A DNA stretch of 64,000 nucleotides from RHLJ01 sp965212165 (GTDB lineage: Bacteria > Bacteroidota > Rhodothermia > Balneolales > Balneolaceae), in NCBI GenBank assembly GCA_965212165.1, contig OZ243096.1, positions 1,426,001 to 1,490,000 of the forward strand. Reading direction: 5' to 3'. The notes under the pieces are model-generated. The model was not told the DNA's origin, did no database searches, and saw only the letters and a program-made list of their open reading frames with translations. The position numbers were made by a program, and so were the translations under genes. Shown here piece after piece: positions 7,161-15,860 of this stretch (positions within the stretch are counted from its first letter, which is position 1; every line of letters begins with the position of its first letter).

Positions 7161-8856
7161 ACTCAGAAGTATTGGTAACGTTTTTGGTTAGCTTCTTACT
7201 ACTATTTTTTGGTGGTAAGTTTTGCTCGTTTCGTATGAAAATAGGGAATCTTAAGGTGAAAGTAGTGCCTTTTCCGACTTCACTTGTAACTTCAATGTTT
7301 CCACCGTTTAATTCTACTAGATTTTGAACGATAGATAGTCCAAGTCCGTGACCTTTAGTTTTGGCATTTAAGGAATCTTCGACTCTATAAAATTTCTTAA
7401 AAATATTCTTCAAGTGTTTTCTTGGAATTCCGATTCCAGTATCAGAAACATACAATATCATATTTTTGGAATCTGACTCAACAGTAAATTTCAAAGTTTT
7501 ATTCTTATCAGAATACTTTATTGCATTCTCAGTAAGATTGCTAATAACTGTTTCAAAGTGATCATTATCGATCATGATAAGTGTTTTATCAAGACCATTT
7601 TCGAAACTTAGGCTAAAGCCTTTATTCTCTATATAGGTTCTATTTTCTTTAACAAACTGCTGAGTAAGTTGATTTAGGCTCGATGGAGTTGCTTTTATAA
7701 GTGTTTGTCCAGAATCTGTTTTTGCGACATCAAGTAGCTTTTCAATCATCTTTCTTAATCTGATTGATTCATCGTAAATATGAACACCATACTGCTTTAG
7801 TCGTTCGGGCTCTGTAACTCTACCGTCCGAAATGTTTTCGCCGGCTGCCTGCATTACTGCCAAGGGTGTTTTTAACTCATGTGTTACATTTGCTAAAAAC
7901 CCTGCTTGCCGTTGCGATAGATTTCGTTCTTTTTGTGCAGTATAAAACATAAATAGTAGTGCACCCATCAAAAAGAGAACAGCTACTCCCAATACAATTA
8001 GATTTTTGAGTAAGGTTGAATTATAGATAACTCCAACTGGATTATCTAGAAAGGCAATTTTAATCCTCCAATTATCAAACATATTACCATAAAGAAATTT
8101 ACGACGCCCATCTTCTAATTCTCTGTCATAATTTACGGAAGGATTATTTGTTGCTAGAATATCATTAATTGCCCAATCCTGAAGCCAAACCACTGTTTGA
8201 GGATATGTTTTGGGATCAAAATATTCAACAAATTTAGGAGCAATTAAATCATTTATGATTACGTCTTTATTAAGTGATGCACTTAGATAACCAATTATCC
8301 TGTTTTCATTTATATTGATGAAACCAATATTCATTGTACGATGGGCATCGAATTCCGTATTTGTATTCCATCTGTAATCGAAACTATTCAATTCAATTTT
8401 AGCTTTTGTCCTGGCTAATCCAACTCCATCGCAAAGTGTGGACGGGTATTCATCAGTAAAGTCCATTCGTTGAGTTGTATAATTATAAGAGTACAACTTA
8501 GAGTTTTCTATACAAGGATCAGTTCCTTCTGGTGTATAATAGATCCCGTCAAATAGAGGGCTTTCTGATGCAGCGATAATTTTTTCGTGAACTGATGGCG
8601 GAAATTTACCATAATTGACTATAGTATTTTCGGTTGGCTCCAATTCTAGGCTACCTAAGCCAGTGAATGGCTCGTAAATATTAAAGCTTATGTCACGAAC
8701 TAAATCATCTAAAATTTGAAGTTGACGTTCTTCTTCTCCATCAACCATACGATCCCTTATATCATATAAAGAGTATACATTCATTCCTGTTAGCGCAATT
8801 ATTGCGAGAAGTCCGATGCCAAGAAGGGCATATCTAAATAATTTACTACGTAGCAT
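7153..8856 (-). CDS. Membrane sensor histidine kinase
   Basis: A 567-aa kinase with a TM helix near residues 8-30, a periplasmic sensor region of ~250 residues, and a second TM near 282-305. The catalytic core follows: H-box NVTHELKTPLAVMQ, N-box NLTENAIKYS, G1 DTGIGIP and G2 GHGLGLSIV. No HAMP domain is obvious between TM2 and the H-box. The sensor region contains an isolated cysteine pair (DPCIENSK and STLCDGV) that could form a disulfide in the periplasm. It is co-expressed with the OmpR-type regulator it overlaps. The ligand is unknown. The last ~25 residues are Lys/Asn-rich and probably disordered. Confidence 0.92.
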   Translation of the reverse strand: MLRSKLFRYALLGIGLLAIIALTGMNVYSLYDIRDRMVDGEEERQLQILDDLVRDISFNIYEPFTGLGSLELEPTENTIVNYGKFPPSVHEKIIAASESPLFDGIYYTPEGTDPCIENSKLYSYNYTTQRMDFTDEYPSTLCDGVGLARTKAKIELNSFDYRWNTNTEFDAHRTMNIGFININENRIIGYLSASLNKDVIINDLIAPKFVEYFDPKTYPQTVVWLQDWAINDILATNNPSVNYDRELEDGRRKFLYGNMFDNWRIKIAFLDNPVGVIYNSTLLKNLIVLGVAVLFLMGALLFMFYTAQKERNLSQRQAGFLANVTHELKTPLAVMQAAGENISDGRVTEPERLKQYGVHIYDESIRLRKMIEKLLDVAKTDSGQTLIKATPSSLNQLTQQFVKENRTYIENKGFSLSFENGLDKTLIMIDNDHFETVISNLTENAIKYSDKNKTLKFTVESDSKNMILYVSDTGIGIPRKHLKNIFKKFYRVEDSLNAKTKGHGLGLSIVQNLVELNGGNIEVTSEVGKGTTFTLRFPIFIRNEQNLPPKNSSKKLTKNVTNTSEYA

Positions 8857-8940
8857 ATGGTAATTTATATATCCTATTTAAATTAAAAATAATATAACGT
8901 AGGATGAGATAAACTGAAAAAAGGTAAAATTTCGTGAAGA

Positions 8941-8974
8941 GTAAATAACGTTCTTAGTAGAAGACGTTATTTAC
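8941..8974. repeat. Perfect inverted repeat spanning the stop codon of the receiver gene
   Basis: GTAAATAACGT (8941-8951) and its exact complement (8964-8974) with a 12-nt loop. The right arm contains the stop codon of the minus-strand receiver gene (8967-8969). No U-tract follows on either strand, so it may protect the mRNA 3' end or act as a weak terminator. Confidence 0.55.
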
Positions 8975-9344
8975 TAAAATTTCTTTCTAGTGATTCTTTT
9001 AGATCGTTAAACTCAATGGGCTTTACGAGGTAATCAGCATAACCCGTTTCCTTAGCTCTTTGAACATGATAAGAATCTGAATTTCCAGTGATGTATATAA
9101 CGGGAACATCAGAGAATTTCCTTATTTCATTCATCGCATCTATTCCATCCATATTGCCCTCTAGAGAGATATCCATTAGAATCAAATCAGGGTTTATACG
9201 CTTAGCTACTTCAATTGCTGTTTTCCCATAAACCAACTCACCTTCAGCGTCATAACCTAATTTCTCAAGATAGCTTTCATATAGAAGATTCAGTATCAGA
9301 TCGTCTTCGACAATCATTACTGTTTTATTCTGAGGTTTTTCCAT
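8967..9344 (-). CDS. Single-domain response regulator (CheY-like receiver)
   Basis: A 125-aa stand-alone receiver: acidic residues in IVEDDLIL, phospho-acceptor Asp in LILMDISLEG, Thr in VIYITGNSD and Lys in YLVKPIEF. The DISLEGNMDGIDAM wording is typical of receivers paired with PAS-type or hybrid kinases in Bacteroidota and Archaea. No output domain is present, so it may act by protein contact or in a phosphorelay. It lies 110 nt upstream of the sensor kinase gene on the same strand and could be in the same transcript, but the hairpin at its end argues for separation. Confidence 0.88.
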   Translation of the reverse strand: MEKPQNKTVMIVEDDLILNLLYESYLEKLGYDAEGELVYGKTAIEVAKRINPDLILMDISLEGNMDGIDAMNEIRKFSDVPVIYITGNSDSYHVQRAKETGYADYLVKPIEFNDLKESLERNFSK

Positions 9345-9481
9345 AGCTAGTTATTAGTCATTCCAAAAGTCTATATCATATAGAATATAATAATAACACC
9401 ATTAATCGATAAACAAAATTCTTATTAGATTATTGTAGAATAGATGTATAAAAATTAAGTACTTATACTGCATGCAGTATA

Positions 9482-9514
9482 TAAAAAAAGCCCTACAAAA
9501 TATTTGTAGGGCTT
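9482..9514 (-). terminator. Intrinsic terminator of tRNA-Leu
   Basis: On the minus strand, a stem AAAGCCCTACAAA pairs across a short AT loop with TTTGTAGGGCTTT and is followed by a U-run (A-run at 9484-9489 on the plus strand). It begins a few nt after the tRNA 3' end. Confidence 0.85.
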
Positions 9515-9518
9515 TATG

Positions 9519-9605
9519 TACCGCAGGCCGGACTCGAACCGGCACTCAGATATTCTCCGAATTGGATTTTAAGTCCAACGTGTCTACCAATTCCACCACT
9601 GCGGC
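9519..9605 (-). tRNA. tRNA-Leu, anticodon UAA
   Basis: An 87-nt class II tRNA with a long variable arm. Acceptor GCCGCAG pairs with CTGCGGT and discriminator A. The anticodon loop CTTAAAA has UAA at positions 34-36, and the T arm contains GGTTCGAGTCC. CCA is not encoded. It reads UUA codons, which should be common in this AT-rich genome. Confidence 0.95.
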
Positions 9606-9631
9606 ATCTTTTATATTGGCTTGTAGAGCGG

Positions 9632-9663
9632 CAAATATACAACTTAATCTATGACTACTTCAA
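9632..9663 (-). promoter_or_regulatory. Bacteroidota-type promoter of tRNA-Leu
   Basis: On the minus strand TATATTTG (9632-9639) matches the TAnnTTTG -7 element exactly, with TTG (9661-9663) 21 nt upstream as the -33 element. The tRNA starts 26 nt downstream of the -7 element. Confidence 0.6.
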
Positions 9664-9739
9664 TCTGTTTCTACTAAAAAATTATTGTTTACTTATTGGC
9701 TTTTGTACATTCAATTAAAACGACTAAAACATTAGTAAA

Positions 9740-10309
9740 ATGTGTACAAAACTTAGCTTAATAATTGCGTTCCTAGGTTTAATATCAACATCTGTATTCG
9801 CTCAATTAGAAGTTGGAGCTTCTTATGAGCTTAGAGATCAAGAACCACAGAATGGATTTGGAGTGAGAATCGAAAAAGGTTTTTTGGAGCAAGTTCCACT
9901 TGTTGGATTGAGTATGAGAGCTCATTTTAGCATTTTTAGTGATAAAAATGATGTGTCTGAAAACGGTATCTCGTATTCTCAAGAACTTACTAATTATGAT
10001 TTTGGAGCTGCAATTATTGCAGGTATATCTGTAGGTTTAATTGAGCCATATATTGGAATTGGACTCGGTTCAACCTCTTTAGAAATTAAACGAAAGGATT
10101 TTGTGAGTATTCCTCAAGGATTTGAACAAGAGCCCGATGCAAGTGAGTCTAATATTTACTTTAATGGAATAATTGGTTCAAAAGTAACCATCATCCCATT
10201 AATTAAACCATTTATAGAGTACAGATATTCTAATTCATCACTAACAGAGCCAGAAGTAGCAGAGTTAACCACAGGTAGAATTATCTTTGGAGTATCTTTA
10301 AGTTTTTAA
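9740..10309 (+). CDS. Outer-membrane beta-barrel protein, small
   Basis: A 189-aa protein with a signal peptide (cleavage near VFAQ, residue ~22), repeated amphipathic strands and a terminal Phe (IIFGVSLSF). It resembles the small OmpA/OmpX-like barrels common in this phylum. A central pattern (GAAIIAGISVGLIEPYIGIGLGS) is typical of adjacent barrel strands facing lipid. I cannot name a specific family or ligand. It is a lone gene between tRNA-Leu and the (p)ppGpp synthetase gene, with no terminator seen in the ~110-nt gap that follows. Confidence 0.68.
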   Translation: MCTKLSLIIAFLGLISTSVFAQLEVGASYELRDQEPQNGFGVRIEKGFLEQVPLVGLSMRAHFSIFSDKNDVSENGISYSQELTNYDFGAAIIAGISVGLIEPYIGIGLGSTSLEIKRKDFVSIPQGFEQEPDASESNIYFNGIIGSKVTIIPLIKPFIEYRYSNSSLTEPEVAELTTGRIIFGVSLSF

Positions 10310-10423
10310 AAAAAAGGCACATTCAATTCTATTCAAAAATAATTGAGATGATAAAGCTTATTTAGAGCGTTTTAAGTATGTTCTTAATTTGATTATTCGA
10401 TTGAAGAACAGTTAGAAAAGGCA

Positions 10424-12667
10424 ATGGACAAAGTCACCACCATAGAAAAGTATAACCTTGAAGGGTATGAGTTGGAGACAACTCAGCAACAGGATTTAGA
10501 CCAGTTACTTGAAGTGTGTACAACAAACATGGATGGGGTTGATGAATCACTTATTACTAAGGCATTCAAATTGTGCTATTTGTCTCATCAAGATGGGAAG
10601 AGAGCTTCAGGTGAACCTTATTATTATCATCCGGTAGAAGTAGCAAAAATAGTAGCTCAAGAAATTAATATTGATGATGTTTCTGTAGTAGCTGCCTTAT
10701 TACATGACACTGTTGAGGACACTGAAATTGAGTTAAGTGATATAAGGCACTGGTTTGGAGATGATGTAGCTTTAATTATTGATGGAGTTACAAAAATCGA
10801 TGGTGTTTTTAAAAGTAGAGATAGTAAACAAGCAGAAACGTTTATGAAACTTCTGCTTTCTATGGCAGAAGATATCCGTGTTATTTTGATCAAATTTGCA
10901 GATAGGTTACATAATATGCGAACCATCCAGCATCTTCGTAGAGAAAAGCAGATCAAAATCGCTTCAGAAACAATGGATTTATATGCTCCCTTAGCTCATC
11001 GATTTGGTCTTTTTAGTATTAAAAATGAGCTTGAAGACCTTTGCTTCAAAGCTATCGATCCTTCTTCGTTTAAATTTATCGCTCGCAAATTAAGGGAGAA
11101 AAAAGAAGCAAGAGAAAGCTTTATTGATGAGTTTATGATGCCCGTTGGTCGCCAGCTAATTCAACAAGATTTCAATTTCGAAATTAAAGGTCGGCCAAAG
11201 CATATTTATTCAATTTATAAAAAAATGCAACGGCAACAGAAGCCGTTTGAAGAGATTTATGACCTTTTCGCAATACGAATTATTCTAGAAACACCACATA
11301 CAAAACAAGATTGTTGGAGTGTTTATTCAATAATTACCGATTGGTATACCCCTATTCCAGAACGATTTCGTGATTTTATATCTGTTCCAAAAGCAAATGG
11401 ATATCAATCACTTCATACAACCGTGATTACAAATCGTGGTAAAAAAGTTGAGGTACAAATTAGAACTCGACGAATGGACGATATTGCTGAAAAGGGGCTT
11501 GCGGCTCATTGGAAATATAAAGAAGGAGATCAGCCAGGAAGTGAAACGCTCGACAAATTTGTTAATTGGGTTAGGGATGTATTGGATAACCCTCGTCCAG
11601 AGTCATCGGCAGATTTTGTAAAAGATTTTCAGCTTAATTTATATAAAGATGAAATTTATGTGTTCACGCCTAAAGGAGAACTTAGAACACTACCAAAAGG
11701 AGCTACTCCTATTGATTTTGCTTTTGAAATCCATAGTGAAATTGGTGAAAGAGCCATGGCAGCTAAAGTTAATGGTAAAATGGCACCACTGCGACAAAAG
11801 CTTAGAAATGGTGATCAACTTGAGATTATTACAGGAAACAAAATCAATCTAAACCCTGATTGGATTGATGATGTAGTTACGCATAAAGCGAAATCTCGGA
11901 TTCGACAATTTATTAAGCAAAAACAAAGAAAAGTATCGGATCAAGGCCGGGAGATTTGGGATAAAAGAGCAGAAAGAGGTAAGATTGAAATTAATGATCA
12001 AGACCTAACAAAGATTGCAAAGCGTTTCAAGTATGAAACAACTCAAGGTATGTTTTATGATCTTGGATTAGGATCATTAGAAGTAAACACAGTTTTTAAA
12101 GAGGTAAAGAAGTTTAAAAGTACAGGTCGAATTGAAGGAGAGATTAGCGAAGTTGTACCAAAAACAGAAGAAGAAATTCAAGAGAAGTATATAACTGCAG
12201 CACGAGCCTTAGGAGATGGGAACGCATTAGTATTGAACGGTGAGCTTAGTAATGTAAAATATTCGTACGCTAACTGTTGTAGCCCTATACCTGGAGATAA
12301 TGTAATAGGCTTTATAAGTAGAAATGGGGATGTGAAAATACATCGTACTATGTGTAATAATGCACAACATTTACTTAAAACAGAGAGTGATAGAATTATT
12401 GATGTTCAGTGGGCAAGAAATATAGAAAACAAGTTTTTAGTCGCCATACGAGTGATCGGGGAAGATCGGGTTGGTATGATTAATGATTTGACTGATGTTT
12501 TATCAAAATCTCTTTCAACAAATATGAAGAGTATAAATGTGTCGAGTGATGAGGGAATGTTTGAAGGAATTATTACCGTTTATGCTGATGGTATCTCACA
12601 TTTAGATAAAATAATGAAGCGCCTTACCAAAGTCGAAGGGGTTAAGAACGTATTTCGTTATGAATAA
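10424..12667 (+). CDS. rel: Bifunctional (p)ppGpp synthetase/hydrolase, RelA/SpoT family
   Basis: A 747-aa protein with the full long-RSH order. The HD hydrolase domain has HD at 94-95 and ED at 98-99 (AALLHDTVEDT). The synthetase domain has RPKHIYSIYKKM, YDLFAIRI and PKANGYQSLHTTV. A TGS domain (VFTPKGELRTLPKGATPIDFAFEIH), a conserved-Cys region (YANCCSPIPGD) and a C-terminal ACT domain (ENKFLVAIRVIGEDRVGM) follow. Both the HD residues and the synthetase motifs are intact, so it should make and degrade (p)ppGpp in the stringent response. It heads a same-strand run with an HU-like protein, ruvX, def and fmt. Confidence 0.96.
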   Translation: MDKVTTIEKYNLEGYELETTQQQDLDQLLEVCTTNMDGVDESLITKAFKLCYLSHQDGKRASGEPYYYHPVEVAKIVAQEINIDDVSVVAALLHDTVEDTEIELSDIRHWFGDDVALIIDGVTKIDGVFKSRDSKQAETFMKLLLSMAEDIRVILIKFADRLHNMRTIQHLRREKQIKIASETMDLYAPLAHRFGLFSIKNELEDLCFKAIDPSSFKFIARKLREKKEARESFIDEFMMPVGRQLIQQDFNFEIKGRPKHIYSIYKKMQRQQKPFEEIYDLFAIRIILETPHTKQDCWSVYSIITDWYTPIPERFRDFISVPKANGYQSLHTTVITNRGKKVEVQIRTRRMDDIAEKGLAAHWKYKEGDQPGSETLDKFVNWVRDVLDNPRPESSADFVKDFQLNLYKDEIYVFTPKGELRTLPKGATPIDFAFEIHSEIGERAMAAKVNGKMAPLRQKLRNGDQLEIITGNKINLNPDWIDDVVTHKAKSRIRQFIKQKQRKVSDQGREIWDKRAERGKIEINDQDLTKIAKRFKYETTQGMFYDLGLGSLEVNTVFKEVKKFKSTGRIEGEISEVVPKTEEEIQEKYITAARALGDGNALVLNGELSNVKYSYANCCSPIPGDNVIGFISRNGDVKIHRTMCNNAQHLLKTESDRIIDVQWARNIENKFLVAIRVIGEDRVGMINDLTDVLSKSLSTNMKSINVSSDEGMFEGIITVYADGISHLDKIMKRLTKVEGVKNVFRYE

Positions 12668-12827
12668 GGGCTTAACAACTTTTTCTAGACTTTAGCTTAA
12701 ACTATCTTTAAACTCTTTTAGTTATTCGCTTTAGGTAAAACTAGCTTAAAAAAAAGAGCTGCGAATTTAGGAAGGACAATCACAGGCACGAAAAATAAAG
12801 TGCTTTAATATTTAAAGACTAGAAGTT

Positions 12828-13142
12828 ATGATGACTTACACTAAACGTGATATAGTTCGTCGTGTAGCAGAAGCAAAAGACGAACCAATGATTAAAGTTG
12901 AACCATGGGTAGACTCTGTAATTGTAGCTATGCGCGAAATTATGATGTCAGCAAATACCGAGTGTCGTATCGAGATACGTGATTTTGGTGTGTTTGAAGT
13001 TAAAGAGACTAAGGCTAAGCCAAAGGCTCGTAACCCAAAAACAAATGAAGTTATTTACGTGCCAGCGCATCGTAAAACTCATTTCAAGCCAAGTAAATTG
13101 TTAAAATCATTTTTACGTCAACCACTGGAAGACTTAAAATAA
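12828..13142 (+). CDS. HU/IHF-family DNA-binding protein
   Basis: A 104-aa histone-like protein. The arm and saddle motif is seen in IEIRDFGVFEVKETKAKPKA and the ARNPKTNEVIYVPAHRKTHF stretch, with a C-terminal KPSKLLKSFL helix. In this family dimers bend DNA through the beta-arms. The N-terminal helix pair (TKRDIVRRVAEAK) is longer and more charged than in E. coli HU, so it may be one of the divergent HU-like copies found in this phylum. Either of two adjacent ATGs (12828, 12831) may be the start. The gene begins 160 nt after rel and 13 nt before ruvX, with which it is probably co-transcribed. Confidence 0.88.
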   Translation: MMTYTKRDIVRRVAEAKDEPMIKVEPWVDSVIVAMREIMMSANTECRIEIRDFGVFEVKETKAKPKARNPKTNEVIYVPAHRKTHFKPSKLLKSFLRQPLEDLK

Positions 13143-13155
13143 TAATACAGCTACT

Positions 13156-13578
13156 TTGCAGGAGTATTCACGTCTGGTCGGTATTGATGTTGGAAAAAAG
13201 CGGATTGGTATCGCCCAGACTGATCTCCTAAAAACTATTTCTACACCGGTAGGTACTTATTCACCGGAAAATGTTTTTGAAAACCTCAGAACTATAGTAA
13301 ATCAATCAACAGTTGATAAATTTATTATTGGTTGGCCATTAATGCCCGATGGTACTGAAGGCGATTCTATAAAGATGGTTAAGGAATTTATTAAAAAGCT
13401 CATCTTAGAATTCCCTGATATCGAAATTGAAAAAGTTGATGAGAGAAACACCTCAAATAAAGCTATGCAGCTTATGATTGAAGCTGGAATCTCAAAAAAG
13501 AAAAGAAGAGAAAAAGAACGTGTGGATAGAATTGCTGCAGCTGTTATCTTACAGTATTATTTAGAAGAATATTATTAA
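13156..13578 (+). CDS. ruvX: Putative pre-16S rRNA nuclease / Holliday junction resolvase-like YqgF
   Basis: A 140-aa RNase H-fold protein. The first catalytic Asp is in LVGIDVGKKRIGIAQTD (residue 11 if counted from 13156). VDKFIIGWPLMPDGTEG and EKVDERNTS follow, and the C-terminal KERVDRIAAAVILQYYL supplies the last acidic residue. YqgF/RuvX is a near-universal protein needed for 16S rRNA 5'-end processing. The start is unclear because no ATG is available. TTG at 13156 gives the usual N-terminus. An AGGAG at 13160-13164 lies just after it and would better suit a CTG at 13174. Confidence 0.9.
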   Translation: MQEYSRLVGIDVGKKRIGIAQTDLLKTISTPVGTYSPENVFENLRTIVNQSTVDKFIIGWPLMPDGTEGDSIKMVKEFIKKLILEFPDIEIEKVDERNTSNKAMQLMIEAGISKKKRREKERVDRIAAAVILQYYLEEYY

Positions 13579-13583
13579 AGACG

Positions 13584-14138
13584 ATGGCAATACTACCGAT
13601 AGTAACCTATAACGATCCAGTTCTTAGAAAAAAGACAGAACCTATTACCGAATTTACTGATGAAGTCCGTCAATTTGTGGCAGATTTATTCGAAACTATG
13701 TATAACTCAGAAGGAGTAGGTCTAGCAGCTCCCCAGGTTGGAGTTTCACATCAGGTTTTTGTAATTGATGCTGATAATATGATGGATGAAGAAGATGAAC
13801 TTCCTGGTCCAATGGCGTTCATTAATCCCAAGATTATTGAAAAGAAGGGAAGACAAATCCCATTAGATGAAGGGTGTTTAAGTATTCCTGAGGTAACTGA
13901 TAAAGTACTCCGCCCTGAAACTGTAGTCGTTGAATATAAAGATGAAAATTTTGAAGATCAGACCATTGAAGCAACGGCATGGCTAGCACGGGTTATTCAG
14001 CATGAATATGATCACCTTCAAGGAATATTATTCATAGATTATTTAAGTGCTTTTAGAAAAAGAATGCATAAATCTGATCTTAAAGAAATCGAAGAAGGTC
14101 TACGAGAAACAAAATATCCGGTTAAGCCAAAACTATAA
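13584..14138 (+). CDS. def: Peptide deformylase
   Basis: A 184-aa metalloenzyme with all three motifs: GVGLAAPQ (44-51), EGCLS (96-100, metal-ligand Cys) and HEYDH (140-144, two His ligands and the catalytic Glu). It removes the N-formyl group from nascent proteins. It begins 5 nt after ruvX and is followed 20 nt later by fmt, the enzyme that adds the formyl group, a pairing common across bacteria. Confidence 0.97.
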   Translation: MAILPIVTYNDPVLRKKTEPITEFTDEVRQFVADLFETMYNSEGVGLAAPQVGVSHQVFVIDADNMMDEEDELPGPMAFINPKIIEKKGRQIPLDEGCLSIPEVTDKVLRPETVVVEYKDENFEDQTIEATAWLARVIQHEYDHLQGILFIDYLSAFRKRMHKSDLKEIEEGLRETKYPVKPKL

Positions 14139-14158
14139 TCTAAATAAACTCCAGATAG

Positions 14159-15073
14159 ATGAATATAGTCTTCATGGGTTCGCCTGACTTTGCACTTCCA
14201 AGTCTGGAAAAAATTCAGAATTCTTCACATACTGTTAAAGCTGTTGTAAGTAATGTTGACAAAAGGAGAGGAAGAGGTTCGGCTACAGCACCTACACCGG
14301 TTAAAGCAAAAGCATTAGAACTTGGGATTCCAGTTATTGAAGTTGAAGATCTAAAGTCTGACGATTTTGTTAGACAACTAGAAGAACTTGATGCTGATTT
14401 ATTTGTTGTTGTTGCATTTCGCATCTTACCTAAAAAAGTACTCGAAATCCCAAAAATAGGATCTGTAAATCTTCATGCTTCACTTCTTCCAAAGTATAGA
14501 GGTGCTGCTCCAATTCATTGGGCTGTTATGAATGGTGAAGATAAAACTGGTTGTACTATTTTCTTTTTGGATGAGCAGGTGGATACTGGGAAGATTATCA
14601 AACAAAAAGAGATCTCAATAGGAGATAATGAAACTACAGGTGATGTTTATAGCAGATTAATGGAAATAGGGAGTAGTGTTTTACTTGATGCGATTAATGA
14701 AATTCAATCAGATTCTTATTCTGCACTTATTCAAGATGATGATAAAGCGACACCTGCACCAAAAATTTTCAGAGAAGATTGCCACATTGATTTCAGCTTA
14801 TCGGCAAAAAAAGTACATAATAAAATTCGGGGATTGAGTCCGTTCCCAACTGCATGGGCTAGTTTAGCTGGAGAAAAAGTTAATATTTATAAATCACGAC
14901 TAGGGACTTTTGCAAATATTGATCCCGGAGAGATATTAGTAAGAGATGAGAAGCTGCTTGTTGGATGTAGTGATGGAACAATTGAGCTATTAGAAATCCA
15001 ATTTCCTGGAAAAAGGAAAATGGAAGCACAGATATTTCTTCAAGGAAATACATTAGAAGGAGTTTTTGATTAA
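14159..15073 (+). CDS. fmt: Methionyl-tRNA formyltransferase
   Basis: A 304-aa enzyme that formylates initiator Met-tRNA using 10-formyl-THF. The N-terminal catalytic domain has GSPDFALPSLEKI, then VNLHASLLPKYRGAAPIHW with the Asn and His (about 104 and 106) and the Asp in DEQVDTG (about 142). These form the Asn-His-Asp catalytic set of the family. The C-terminal OB-fold domain (LSPFPTAWASL onward) is complete. It follows def with a 20-nt gap. Length is normal (~310 aa). Confidence 0.97.
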   Translation: MNIVFMGSPDFALPSLEKIQNSSHTVKAVVSNVDKRRGRGSATAPTPVKAKALELGIPVIEVEDLKSDDFVRQLEELDADLFVVVAFRILPKKVLEIPKIGSVNLHASLLPKYRGAAPIHWAVMNGEDKTGCTIFFLDEQVDTGKIIKQKEISIGDNETTGDVYSRLMEIGSSVLLDAINEIQSDSYSALIQDDDKATPAPKIFREDCHIDFSLSAKKVHNKIRGLSPFPTAWASLAGEKVNIYKSRLGTFANIDPGEILVRDEKLLVGCSDGTIELLEIQFPGKRKMEAQIFLQGNTLEGVFD

Positions 15074-15148
15074 ATAATTAAAAATTTAGTTTGAGATAGG
15101 TCATCCATTTTATATCATCACGCAAATTCACATAGTAAATATTCTACC

Positions 15149-15859
15149 ATGGATTCCATTGAACTTATTAATTTCGCTAGAGAAGGTGACTTCGACCAAG
15201 TAAAAACACTACTTAAAGCCAAGGCTGATATTAATGCTGTGAATAGCAGTGGAGCATCAGCACTGATTATTGCCTCAGAGAAAAATCACTTTGAAATTGT
15301 TAAGTATTTGGTGGAATCTGGTGCAGATTTAAATATTGAGACCAAAATGGGTGGAACGGCTCTGAACCGTGCTGCAGAAAATGGCAATATTGAAATGATG
15401 ACTTATTTACTTGATAAAGGAGTAAAACTTGGATCTTTGGCTCTTATCGTAGCAGCTAGAAATGGGTTTATAGACGCTGTAAAACTTTTAGTTGAAAAAG
15501 GAGCGGATGTAAATTATCAGCAACGATGGGGGCATACAGCACTAATGGTTGCAGCAAAAAACGGATATTCTGAAATTGTGACTTATCTTATAAGTAACTC
15601 AGCAAATGTATACCTAAGAGATAAAAATGGAGATACTGCAATGATGATTGCTAGTGAAAATGATCAAGATGAAGTGGTTTTGATACTTAAGAATGCTGGA
15701 GCTATTGCAGAGGAAAAACCTAAAAAGGAAAAACCAGTTCCAGTAGCTGATGACGATGACGACGACGATGATGATGATTCTGAAATTGACGACTCAGCTG
15801 ATGTAGATGATTTAGTATCAGATGATGACGCTCCAGACGATATCGACCTAGATGACTAG
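15149..15859 (+). CDS. Ankyrin-repeat protein with a highly acidic tail
   Basis: A 236-aa protein with about six ankyrin repeats over residues 1-185 (for example TKMGGTALNRAAENGNIEMM and WGHTALMVAAKNGYSEIV). A short Lys/Pro linker follows (PKKEKPVPVADD), then a tail of ~45 residues that is mostly Asp. No signal peptide or TM segment is seen, so it should be cytoplasmic. Ankyrin repeats imply protein binding, but the partner is unknown; the polyanionic tail may mimic nucleic acid or bind cations or basic proteins. Its stop codon is 1 nt from that of the convergent next gene, leaving no room for a conventional terminator. Confidence 0.85.
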   Translation: MDSIELINFAREGDFDQVKTLLKAKADINAVNSSGASALIIASEKNHFEIVKYLVESGADLNIETKMGGTALNRAAENGNIEMMTYLLDKGVKLGSLALIVAARNGFIDAVKLLVEKGADVNYQQRWGHTALMVAAKNGYSEIVTYLISNSANVYLRDKNGDTAMMIASENDQDEVVLILKNAGAIAEEKPKKEKPVPVADDDDDDDDDDSEIDDSADVDDLVSDDDAPDDIDLDD

Positions 15860-15860
15860 C

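Noticed and set aside
9472..9654. A 60-aa open frame across the tRNA-Leu gene on the plus strand
   Set aside because: It is simply the antisense of the tRNA and its terminator; no ribosome-binding site and no protein-like pattern.
11436..11852. Two short plus-strand frames inside the rel gene
   Set aside because: They lie in a different frame within a fully conserved RelA/SpoT protein.
15729..15858. GAT/GAC-rich tract read as a simple DNA repeat
   Set aside because: It is in frame and encodes the acidic tail of the ankyrin protein; codons are mixed, so it is not a pure satellite.
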